Made by a program: the position numbers and the translations under genes
In this document: one piece after another, positions 45,681 through 56,340 of the stretch
How the letters are laid out: each line of letters opens with the position of its first letter
Position numbering within the stretch: position 1 is the stretch's first letter
Assembly (NCBI GenBank): GCA_964036665.1
Contig: OZ038531.1
Coordinates: forward strand, 4,464,001 to 4,528,000
Direction of reading: 5' to 3'
Length of the DNA stretch: 64,000 bases
Source: Gordius sp. MW1
Lineage: Eukaryota > Nematomorpha > Gordioida > Gordea > Gordiidae
The notes under the pieces: generated by a model
The model's input: the letters and a program-made list of their open reading frames with translations, nothing else
What the model was told of the DNA's origin: nothing
Databases searched by the model: none

Positions 45681-46884
45681 AATTGTAGTCTAGGAGGCGA
45701 TATTTTTACAATGTTTATTTTACTCTACCGAAAAATCGAAATATTTAGCCGAAAAAAGTGAATGGAATTTTTTGGGGAAAAAACTTTTTTACTTTACGAA
45801 AGCGTTATGCGACAAAAATATCAAGCATAAATAGTGTTGTTATGCGGAGCATCTCCACACTCATGCACTACTATGGGTGAGGGGGTTAAAGGCGAGGTGC
45901 AAAGGTCCCCCCCCTGTCCTACCCCCCCCCCCCCTTCTTAATTCTGCCAAAACGACAATGCATTTTGGACATTCAAATGCGACGCCTGGGGTGTTTTACA
46001 TTTAAATTTTTGAACCGTTTGTCACATAGGATTGTTCATTGCGCAAAATTTTAACAGTATCTACATATACGTACTGCGTACTCATACATACATTATAATT
46101 TGTTAACACTCACCCCGTCTAGGCCCAAAAATTTGTTGCTCAAAATTTTGTCGGGTTGTTACCCTAAGTAACCTTAACAGCCCCGTCTCAAACTGAAGAA
46201 AGATGCTAATTTTGAATAAATTAACGGAGGTGATTTAGTGCGGCGCAAAAATAAAAATAACTCTAAAACTTTGCGAATATCTACGACAAAATTCCCTAAC
46301 TTTTTTTTCACAATTACTTAAAATTACTTAAAGTTCTGCCAGGGTTGTGCTGCCATAAAATTAATATTGAAAACGATATTAGAAAAAAAAAGTTAAAAAT
46401 TGATGGATTAGGCTGCAGTGGTAAAACATCACGTAAACCACAAGACAAAGTACAATCATTTGTCCTCGTCCCCTAAAATAAGTGTCTGAGGCACAAATAC
46501 TGCAAAATTTGGGACTTTTTAGGAAGGGGGGTTGGTTATTAGTTGCCTTAAGGTCGCAGTAATTTTCGATAAACACATTTTTGGTACATAATAAAATTGG
46601 AGATTGCCAGACTGATGGCTCAAACTCTACCACTACGTGCACGTAGATTAAGTAAAATTGTCGGTGTTTATAAGGGGCCCATGATGGGATAATGACAAAA
46701 TTCCGAGCTAATAACTATGAGAAAATTGAGACATTTTAATATGCCTCGTCTCTCGCTGGAAACACCCTAGATGTCTTAGGTTATAGTAATAATAATGTCG
46801 ATTTCGAAGCAAAAATAAGTTGGAACCTTACCTTAAAAAATAATATTTTATTTGCAGGAATAGAAATTGTCAGTTATATAAAAT
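45681..46884. other. Upstream region of the collagen gene
   Basis: Contains long C runs (about 45908-45934). No TATA box, repeat or coding region that I can defend. Confidence 0.4.
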
Positions 46885-46892
46885 ATTATAAC

Positions 46893-47146
46893 CATTGGCG
46901 TAGGGAGGGGGTGGTTTTCGGGTTAGAACCCCTCCTATGATTTTCAATTTATATAATTTTTATATTGTACATTTAATAAAAGTAAATATTTGTTGGAATT
47001 TTATTTTTAGTATTTTATTATTTTTACGCTATTTTCATTTTAAACGTTTAGGGAAAAAGACATTTTTAACCAAAAAAATAATTAAAAACAAAATTTCACG
47101 TTGAAAATTTCCCCCCCCCCTTCAGGAAAACCTAGTTACGCCTATG
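46893..47146. mobile_element. MITE with CATTGGCGTAGGG termini and perfect 8-bp target duplication
   Basis: Left CATTGGCGTAGGGAGG, right CCTAGTTACGCCTATG, 254 bp. Flanked by ATTATAAC on both sides. Confidence 0.88.
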
Positions 47147-47179
47147 ATTATAACTATGGTGTGATTGTATTGTTGAAGT

Positions 47180-47545
47180 CTGTAGGTATAAAGTTCTATT
47201 ATTTAGGACGAAGAACGCAGGGGTTGATTAAAATGAAATATATAAAAGCAAGAACCTTGTCAAGTTGCCAAAAGAAATTCATAAGTAAAAAGGTAATAAT
47301 TAGTCGAGCACAAAAACAATAATGGGATTCGGGCTCGGGCGAGGTCGAAAAATTTAAAGCCAACCGGCGGTCGTTAGCTGATCTATTTGCGAAAGCAAAA
47401 TAAAAGTCTTTTACAGAAGCTTAAGTCCACAGCCATTTAAAACCCGTATAAATTTTTACAGCAATTATTGAAAAATTACAAGTTGGACAGGACTTACATG
47501 AGAACCAAAAACGAGCATATACATTGCATAGCAATTAATTAAATG
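47180..47545 (-). repeat. Family B repeat, reverse orientation
   Basis: On the minus strand it starts TTAATTGCTATGCAATGTAT, ATGCTCGTTTTTGG and continues to TTTTATTTTGCTTTCGCAAAT, CGACCTCGCCCGAGCCC and TTGGCAACTTGACAAGG. Same blocks as at 10.4 and 56.05 kb. Confidence 0.65.
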
Positions 47546-47837
47546 GTTGTGTATAAAATATGCGGGTGGATATAAAAAAAGCAATAAAATATTATAATAA
47601 TTATACTAATTATAATTTGTTTTTAACACCCTCTAACATTCTTGATAATAAATTTATGAAGAATAATAAAACATATTTTTCTAAAATTCTATTCGACTTT
47701 TTGCATTGAAATCTAAGCCAAGTATTTATCTAATTTTTTGGGGGGGATGCCTGTGGCTTTAAACCTTATGAATTCATCAATCAGATTAATCATGGTTGAA
47801 AAGTGTGGGAAAAAGAAAATTTTCATTTATTTATTTA
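47546..47837. other. Short intergenic stretch, nothing recognised
   Basis: AT-rich DNA between family B and family A repeats. No coding signal. Confidence 0.35.
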
Positions 47838-48501
47838 ATTTATTTATTAATTGCTATGCAATTTATGGGCTCGTTTTTGGTTGTCCGTCGTCCGTCGTCC
47901 ACCAAGTTATTTGCCCCAGACTTCTGACCTGGAGGTTCGAGTTCAAGCCCAGGAGAGGACGAATTTTTTCAATTGTTTTTTTTTAATTAAATTAATATAT
48001 TGTTCTTGTTAATACCATTGATAATATGACTTTTTGACCGTCCGCTGGCTCCTGACCATTGAAAAAATGACCATTGGCCAAAATGTGAATCGAATTTTTT
48101 TTTCGTTTTTGAATTGGAATATTAGGTTAACATTGATAATTACCTTATGCCCTCCCCTACAAGGGCCTATGCCTCTACTGATATGGGTTCCTGTGCCCCT
48201 ACAAAAGCCTATGCCTCTATTAATGTGGGTTCGAATCCCGGAGAGGGCAAAATTTTTTTTTTTTTTAATTAAATTAATATATTGTTCTTGATAATACCAT
48301 TGATAATATGACTTTTTGACCGTGCCCTGGCTACTGACCAATGGAATAAATGACCATTGGCCAAAATGTGAATCAAAATTTTTTTTTCGTTTTTTTTGAC
48401 TCTTATGTATTTATAGACCGTTTCTTGGTACTAACCAATGGGAATAAATGACCATTGGCCAAAATGTGATTCGAAAATTTTTTTCGTTTTTTTTGACTCG
48501 T

Positions 48502-48509
48502 ATGTATTT
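48502..48509 (+). repeat. Left 8-bp target duplication of the hAT MITE
   Basis: ATGTATTT, identical to 49276-49283. Confidence 0.92.
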
Positions 48510-49275
48510 TAGAGGTGTGCACGGATCAATCCGATCCGACATCCGATCCGATTTGTCCGAACTCGGATCGGATGAATATTTTATTTTAGTCGAATCGGAT
48601 ATGATTTTCAAATTTAAAATAAACAATAATAAGTTCTAATTAATTAAATTAATAATTTTTAGTATACCTTTTCATAATTATCTTTGCATTCTTTTTTTAA
48701 TTTACCATTTTTGATGCCTAATACCACCTCTCACCTTACTTACCCTAATATATTTATCAGTATTTCCCTAGCGTTTTTCCCTAGCTAGACTTTCTTGTTT
48801 GGCGAGAAAGGAGCTAGTGTCAATGATAAATCAGCATCTCCCGTTTCCTTTTTAGCACACGCATCTCTTTCTATCTCAACTCAACTCCGAAAATCATCAA
48901 TCACAATCTCCCCTTTCCTTAAAGCACACGCGTAGCTCCTTTCCCCGAATTAAACCAGAAAATTTAGATTCTTTATTATTTTTATATGATAATATGGAAT
49001 TAGTCAAATAAAATTTTATATTTATTTCAGGTCTATTAAAATTGCTATACCTTATTTTTATGTATTTTGAATTTAATCATCAATAAAAAGTTCTGTTCGT
49101 AAAATTTTAATTTAAAAGTTTCGGATCGGATCGTATTTAGATTTTAAAAAACTCAGATCGAATCGGATCGGATTTAGATTTTAAAAAACTCGGATCGGAT
49201 CGGATGGATATAAAATTTTTCAAAACCCCCTCGGATCGGATCGGATCAAAAAAATTTGATCCGTGCACACCTCTA
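48510..49275. mobile_element. hAT-type MITE, 766 bp, perfect 20-bp inverted termini
   Basis: Both ends read TAGAGGTGTGCACGGATCAA inward, with an identical 8-bp duplication outside. Subterminal CGGATCGGAT repeats are clustered within about 110 bp of the left end and 155 bp of the right end. The right cluster includes a duplicated GGATTTAGATTTTAAAAAACTC. The middle is AT-rich and non-coding. TAGAGGTG ends and 8-bp duplications are hAT hallmarks. Confidence 0.95.
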
Positions 49276-49403
49276 ATGTATTTATAGACCGTCTCTTGGT
49301 ACTGATCAATAAAAAAAATGACCATTGGCCAAATTGTTTTTAAGTAAAGGCTAAAATTTCAAAATGCTACTCCCAAAATCATTATAAAATACTGAACCAA
49401 ATT

Positions 49404-50395
49404 CTTGAATATTAATTGCTATGCAATTTATGGGCTCGTTTTTTGGTGTCCGTCCGTTGTCTGTTGTCCGTTGTCCGTTGTCCGTTACCTCCCTATCTAT
49501 TTGCATTGGGTATATTAGGTTATCGCTTTTTTAAATTAATGCATGAGAAAGAGGTGCCCCACCCCTCATCTCTATTAAGAGGTGACCCACCCCTCATCTC
49601 TATCTCCCTCGCTTTCGGGCGGGGTCGGGTTTTAATTGCTACGTTAAATTAATGCATAAGTATATCTATATTTAAATTTTGGTAATTGCTATGCAATTTA
49701 ACTAGTTTTGGGGTTAGAATCCCGGAGTTTTTTTTGACTCTTATGATTGTTCTTGTTACTATCATTGATAATAAGACTTTTTGGCCGTCCGCTGGCTGCT
49801 GACCAATGAAAAAATGACCATTGGCCAAAATGTGAATCCGAGTTTATTTTTTCGTTTTTTTTTGACTATTATGATTGTTCCTGTTACTACCATTGCTATT
49901 ATAACTTTTTGGCCGTCCGTTGGCTGCTGACCAATGGAAAAAAATCACCATTGGCCAAAATGTGATTCGAAATTTTTTTTTTCGTTTTTTTTGACTATTA
50001 TGAATTTATATCCACTTTTACCGTGTCCTGGCTGCTGACCAATGGAAAAAAATGACCATTGGCCAAAATGTGATTCTAAAATTTTTTTTTAGTTTTTTTT
50101 GACTATTATGAATTTATATCCACTTTTACCGTGTCCTGGCTGCTGACCAACGGAAAAAAATGACCATTGGCCAAAATGTGATTCGAAATTTTTTTTTTCG
50201 TTTTTTTGACTATTATAAGTTTATATCCACTTTTACTGTGTCCTGGCTGCTGACCAATGGAAAAAAATGACCATTGGCCAAAATGTGATTCGAAAATTTT
50301 TTTTTCCGTTTTTTTTGACTTATGAATTTATATCCACTTTTACCGTGTCCTGGCTGCTTACCAATGAAAAAAAATGACCATTGGCCAAATTTTAT
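49404..50395 (+). repeat. Family A tandem array with two hairpin boxes, about 1 kb
   Basis: Starts with the hairpin and GGGCTCGTTTTTTGGTGTCCG, then CCGTTGTCCGTTG repeats, a GAGGTGCCCCACCCCTCATC duplication, and a second hairpin followed by TAACTAG (49681-49705). From about 49740 there are six units of about 105-125 bp, each with GACCAATGG, a run of A, TGACCATTGGCCAAAATGTG and a T run. The first part is repeated at 63205-63935. Confidence 0.88.
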
Positions 50396-50954
50396 ATATA
50401 ACCTAAAAATTTATTATAGATGGTCTAACAGACAGCCAACTATGTAATATATATTTTTAACCTTATAAATGCTTATATATTTTTTTATTGGGTTAATATA
50501 TTTCATTTAATTAGATTGTGATTTCATAGAAAACCTAAAAAGTAATATTTAAAAAATAATATAGGTATTAGATTCTAATTTACGATAAAATATATCGATA
50601 GAAACTAACACAAAATTCGAAACCTCCTTCAAAGGTATAATCATAGCCCGTTATTTCTAATTAAATTGAATCTACTATTAAACTCAAACACGAATTGTAC
50701 TTTATTAGATGGCGCGCGTAAGTTTATATAATTAGTATAATTTTTCTACGTGTCATAGATATTACACCGCACGTGTGGCAGGGAAATGTCCGATATTTTT
50801 AAAATGAAAAGGTATTTTAGGAATCTGAAAAGGTTATTTTACCCCCGGCCGCCCTTAGCACCTACGAATAAAGTTTCGAGCGAATCGGGCTGGTAGTTTA
50901 AGAATTTAGCCCTTTTTTAAAACTAAAAAAAAACTTTTTTTTTTAATTTTTTTT
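50396..50954. other. Intergenic DNA, nothing recognised
   Basis: AT-rich, with a GC-richer patch at about 50700-50890 (ATGGCGCGCGTAAG, CCGCACGTGTGGCAGGG). No protein-like ORF and no match elsewhere in the window. Confidence 0.35.
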
Positions 50955-51385
50955 TTACATTAAATTAATATTTTGTTTTTGTTAATACCATTGATAATAT
51001 GACTTTTTGACCGTCCGCTGGCTACTGACCGACGAAATATATTGATTTTCTAAACATAAAACACAACTTTATTATTTCATTATCTATATAAATAACATAA
51101 TAACTTCTACTATTTTAAAGCTAGCATGGTATAGTGGTTATAGCGCCGGCTTGTGAACTTGAGGTGTGGGGTTCAAGTCAGGGAAAGGACAAATTTTTTT
51201 TTTAATTTTTTTAAATTAAATTAATATTTGTTCATGTTAATACCAATGATAATATGAATTTTTGACCGTCCGCTGGCTACTGACCAATAAAAAAATGACC
51301 ATTGGCCAAATAAATCGAAATTTTTTTTCGTTTTTGAATTGGTTAACATTGATAATTACCCTATGTCCTCCCCTACAAGGGCCTA
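50955..51385 (+). repeat. Family A modules with a tRNA-like head
   Basis: A partial unit at about 50955-51035, then a piece (ACATAAAACACAACTTTATT, 51055) repeated at 51757. The tRNA-like head 51124-51195 has A-box-like TGGTATAGTGGTTATAG and B-box-like GGTTCAAGTC, followed by AGGACAAATTTT and a family A unit. Confidence 0.75.
51124..51195 (+). repeat. tRNA-derived SINE-like head
   Basis: TGGTATAGTGGTTATAGCG fits an RNA polymerase III A box and GGGGTTCAAGTCAGG a B box, 72 bp overall, with a CTTGTGA loop-like centre. Acceptor and anticodon stems do not pair properly, so this is a tRNA-derived element head and not a tRNA gene. A related copy, more degenerate in its A box, is at about 51876-51940. 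Confidence 0.6.
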
Positions 51386-51575
51386 TAACTAATTATTTTG
51401 CATCTAATACCCCCTATAGGCATTCTCGCCCCTTCCCACCTTTCTCGCCCATAAATTGCATAGCAAATATGCTACGTTTATACGGAGTATAGAAGAGTTC
51501 CCCCTTCCCCTCTTCCCTTCCCCTACTCCCCTTCCCTTCTCCCCCTTCCCACGAGGGCCGAAGGCCCGAGTTTTT
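51386..51575 (+). repeat. Family C repeat with C/T tract and 3' hairpin
   Basis: AACTAATTATTTTGCATCTA, TATAGGCATTCTCGCCCC, CATAAATTGCATAGCAAATATG, TACGGAGTATAGAAGAG, an 80-bp C/T tract, then GAGGGCCGAAGGCCCGAG and a T run. Confidence 0.8.
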
Positions 51576-51756
51576 TTTTGATGATCAAAACACGCCTATT
51601 GCTGAAGTGTTTTACTTAACCTTTTTATACACGCGGCCCCCCCCCCCAAATATTTTAAAATTTTTTTGCGGCCCCCCATTTTTTCATAATAATTTATATT
51701 TGTTAAATTATCTATAATATATTTTTCTATTATTGTTTCATTTTATTATATAATAA
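51576..51756 (+). repeat. Repeat module shared with 24.9-25.06 kb
   Basis: GATCAAAACACGCCTATTGC, TTTTTATACACGCGGCC with a C run, AATTTTTTTGCGGCCCCCC and TTCATAATAATTTATATTTG, matching the reverse complement of 24895-25060. Confidence 0.65.
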
Positions 51757-52254
51757 ACATAAAACACAACTTTATTATTTCATTATCTATATAAATAACA
51801 TAAAAACTTCTACTATTCAAAAAATTATTTTCATTATAAATAAAAGTTACACAGATTTTTTTAATACCATAAAGGTGTGAGTGGTTATAGCGAACGGCTT
51901 GTAAACAGGAGGCAAAGAGTTCGAATCCCGGAGAGGACAAATTTTTTTTTTTAATTAAATTTATATTTTGTTCTTGTTAATACCATTGATAAAATGACTT
52001 TTTGACCGTCCGTTGGCTCCTGACCAATGAAAAAGAATGACCATTGGCCAAATAAATCGAATTTTTTTTCCGTTTCTGAATTGGTATATTATATTAGGCT
52101 AACATTAATAATTATCCTATGCCCTCCCCTACAAGGGCCTATGCCTCTACTGATATGGGTCCCTGTGCCCCTACAAGAGCCTATGCCTCTACTGATGTGG
52201 GTTTGAATCCCGGAGAGGGCAAATTTTTTTTTAATTAAATGGAAAATGTGATAA
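51757..52254 (+). repeat. Family A modules with second tRNA-like head
   Basis: Repeats ACATAAAACACAACTTTATT from 51055, then a tRNA-like head (GTGAGTGGTTATAGCG, GAGTTCGAATCCCGGAGAGG). A unit at about 52020 and two GCCTATGCCTCTACTGATAT/GTGGG blocks follow, closing with GTTTGAATCCCGGAGAGGGC. Confidence 0.75.
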
Positions 52255-52442
52255 ATAATTAACTAATCATTTTGCATTTAATACCCCCCTATAGGCATTC
52301 TCGCCCCTTCCCATCTTTCTCGCCCATAAATTGCATAGCAAATATGCTACGTTTATACGGAGTATAGATGAGTTTCGTTCCCCCTTCCCTTCCCCCCTTC
52401 CCTTCCCCCCTCCCCCTTCCCACGAGGGCCGAAGTCCCGAGT
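52255..52442 (+). repeat. Family C repeat directly before the (TTTA)n tract
   Basis: Same blocks as the copy at 51386. The 3' hairpin is GAGGGCCGAAGTCCCGAG (one change). The microsatellite begins right after it, where other copies have a T run. Confidence 0.8.
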
Positions 52443-53138
<696 letters not shown>

Positions 53139-53390
53139 CTGTTTGTTAATTCAAAAAAGTCATCATTTAGTGTATATTATTAAAAACAATATTGTTGAGA
53201 GATATAAAAGTTTCATTTAAATTAAATTGAAATCGATCGGTACAGTGTTTTAATCATATTAGCTAATTTTTGCGCGCCAATAAAATGTTAAATAAATTTA
53301 AAATAAATGAACCAATCCACTTATGCAGATTGAAGCAAACATTATGTAATTTAATTTCAAATTTTTCTCCATACATTTTTCATATTTTAT
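53139..53390. other. Short intergenic stretch, nothing recognised
   Basis: AT-rich. No coding signal. Confidence 0.35.
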
Positions 53391-53553
53391 CATTTGGGGT
53401 AGCCGGAATTGGAACTGAAGAGGAGTAATTATGATTTAGGGAGGGGCAAAATGACATTTTTTTTTAAATTTCCACTATACAAAAATTTAAAAAAAATTAT
53501 GGATTTAGAAGGGGGCAGCCGTCTCTCCCTGCCTCCCCCTGGCTACGCCCATG
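53391..53553. mobile_element. CATGGGCGTAGCC-family MITE with altered left end
   Basis: Left CATTTGGGGTAGCCGG, right CTGGCTACGCCCATG. The interior (TAATTATGATTTAGGGAGGGGCAAAATGACATTTTT) is typical. No clear target duplication. Confidence 0.75.
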
Positions 53554-56044
53554 ATTTTTTCCGTTTTCAAATCTTATATATCACCCATTTTTTAAATTAT
53601 AATCAAGCAAAATTTTGATATTTTATGAAGGCAATGACTTCTGCCCGCAACCGTTTATAGATTATAAGTGCGAATTTCGCAAAACCTATTTCAATCTTTT
53701 TTTAAAGATTTTTTTCCCGTAAAATATAACACATTAAATGTCGGGTTTATGGGAATTTATGGAGCCCCTCGAACAATTTACATTCTCAAGTCGAGACACT
53801 AGAAGGAAGGTCAAAAACTTTCAATTTAACTAATGTTATTTTAAAAGGGAGATAAATAAAAAAAACAAATTTAATTTTATTCCCAGTTGTAAGAAGCTAT
53901 TTTATTTAGTAGAAAGTGTCCATAAGGGCTTATTAAAAAAATTTTGGCGTCTATAAGACTTTAAGCCTTAGGCTCAAAATTAAAATAAAATTAAAGGCGG
54001 AATTTTTTTGTAAATACAACCCAAACCACACACACACACACATTTGTTAGGGACTTATCTTTGAAGTTTAGCTTAGAGATTTAAAATTGAAATTATTTGA
54101 TATCGGGAAATTTTGAGTTTTAATATTGATTAAATAAATAAACAAATTTTAATAATATAGGTATTTTTACTACACACCTAGTTTGTCTGCCCAAAAATGC
54201 TATAATTTGCTTGAGTCTTAGTAGATTAAGCAAAATCTAGAATGTTAAATTAACATAATTTTCGCATTTATTAATGCAAATTTGTAACGGGCACTGAGCA
54301 GTGATGAGTCAAACATGAAAATAAAGCAAACGAGACCTCCCCTGGCTAAAATTTTGTTTTATTTTAACTTAGTTAAATATAAATTTGTCAAATATTTTTG
54401 TAAAAAATATGCTATTTTAAAATATTCCAAAACATAATTTTTGATTGTAATTTATTGATTTAACACTTGACAATCCAAACAAAAAAATGAAATGAAAACG
54501 CAATGATTTATATGAATCGGAAGGGGTGTTATGGCATATATGGGCTTTTACCGAAATAACTAAACAAATTCAAAATGGCTGCCAGGCACTTGAAAAACTA
54601 AAGTTTCCAATGATTTATTTTGTCCTGAGGTGTTCATGCTTTTTAATTTATGACTCTCAAAATTTAGATTTTTTTTAGCTAGAGTGTCTATTTGCAGTTT
54701 TGTGTTCACAGTGTAAAATACTCTACTTATAAAGCAAGTTTTTTTTAGCAATAAAAAGGGTGTCTGCTTAGAAGTAGAGTTGTAAAATTTCTTGCATAAT
54801 TAACAAAATATTTGGAAGATAATTATTTATAATAAATTTGGAATTAAAACGAACTGACCTCGCCGAGTTAAAAATTTACAGAAAACATATTTGCCAATGA
54901 GCTTATAAATTTTAGGTATAATTTTTATTATGTGTTATAATGAAAAAAGTTCATAACCATTTATTCCATAATTTTCATAATGTGTGTGTTTTTTAACTTT
55001 TAAATATATCCATTTAACATTAATTTTATATAGTTTTAAAAAGCTGTTTGTACAAATTTAAACTTAAAACGGAAAAGCTAAAGCATTATGTTTAAAGAAA
55101 AAATAGGACACAGTTTATATAAATCTGTCGAAAAAAAGTTTTAAATATTGCTCTTCGAATCTAAAATAAATACTATTACATCTAGAGCAGAGGTGAGATT
55201 TGTTAAGAAAATTTTTTCGGGAATTGATCCACACCGTATTTATAACCAAATCCCCCCCCCCCCCCAAAAAAATATCTTTCAAGTTTCGGGCCCACCATGC
55301 CCATATCATTAAAGCTGCCCTTGCTCAAAATGATGATCTCAATTTTTTAACTGTAACTTTATTGTGTTTTCCAAAAAACTTCAAAATTTTGATATTTTAC
55401 GATAAGAGCTGCGATTACGAAATATTATAAAAATAAAAAAGTGGCAAATGATACGTGAAAACATAATAATACACTTTAAACTGGGGGGTTTTATTAATGG
55501 TCGACATTAATAAAGCCCCCTAGTTTATACAATGGATTGATTATTTCTGAGTATATTAAATAATACACTATATAAAAATCTCATTGAACCCGCATAGCCA
55601 GAATCTTATTATGATGCTTGTCAAGCCTATGTGGAAATCTAAATTTACGACATTTGCGACCCAGGCCGGGCTTTTCTGGTATCTAATCTTTAAGGCTCAA
55701 GCTATTTATGATAGATTGATCAAGTTTTATAAAAATTACAGTTAAGATTACATATTCTCCCTAGCCCCAGTTTTTGTTTATTCACAACTTGTAAATATGA
55801 AAAGTGTTTATTAAAACGAGGGATCAAAAAAATTTATACAAGCATACAATGAGCGGTCAATGGGAGAATATTATTAAGTTTTTTTTTATTTTATGAGATC
55901 ATTATGGAACATTTATGTATCTTAAAACTCTGATAATGTAAATGAGTGTTTTGAGGATTATATTTTTTATGAAGTGATGTAACAAAAAAATATTAAAGTC
56001 ACTACTATGAAGCAACCATATTCGGTCTAATAATTCAAGATCTT
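53554..56044. other. Intergenic DNA, no gene seen
   Basis: AT-rich. A short (CA)8 run near 54027-54043 and a 15-bp C run near 55252. A short inverted pair, ACTGGGGGGTTTTATTAATG and CATTAATAAAGCCCCCTAGT (about 55480-55525), could form a hairpin. No protein-like ORF. Confidence 0.4.
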
Positions 56045-56340
56045 ATTTATTGGCTTTTGGTTGTCCATCAGTCCGTCCTGTCCGTCCGTCCTGTAAATTG
56101 GCTTTTTAATAATCGTTATGGAAACCGTGTTTTAATGGCTGCGGATTATGCTGTAAAGACTTTTATTTTGCTGTCGCATCTAGACTAGCTAATGACCGCA
56201 GGTTGACTCAAATTGCTTCGACCTCGCCCATGTCCAAATTTCATTTTTGTTTTTGTGCCCGACTAATTATTACCTTTATATATTTTCTTTTGCCAACTTG
56301 TCTAGGTTGTTGCTTTATAACATATAATTATCATGTATTG
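56045..56340 (+). repeat. Family B repeat
   Basis: TTGGCTTTTGGTTGTCCATC, GCATCTAGACTAGCTAATGA, CGACCTCGCCCATGTCCAAA and TGCCAACTTGTCTAGGTTGT, as at 10.4 kb. The hairpin start is missing or decayed. Confidence 0.65.

Larger units (their letters stand above)
47838..49403 (+). repeat. Family A composite element, interrupted by a hAT MITE
   Basis: Starts ATTAATTGCTATGCAATTTA with the GGGCTCG and CCGTCGTCC blocks, a tRNA-like part (CTGACCTGGAGGTTCGAGTTCAAGCCC, about 47925), then family units at about 48040, 48330 and 48430. The hAT MITE splits GACTCGTATGTATTT/ATAGACCGT. After it come a last unit (about 49316) and CAAAATGCTACTCCCAAAATC, AATTCTTGAATATT. Both borders equal those of the reverse copy at 25061-26695, which has more internal units. 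Confidence 0.85.

Noticed and set aside
49740-50395. CRISPR-like repeat-spacer array
   Set aside because: Units are contiguous variants of one another without unique spacers, and the genome is animal.
51124-51195. A tRNA gene (His- or Val-like)
   Set aside because: A and B boxes are present but acceptor and anticodon stems do not pair, and it sits inside a dispersed repeat.
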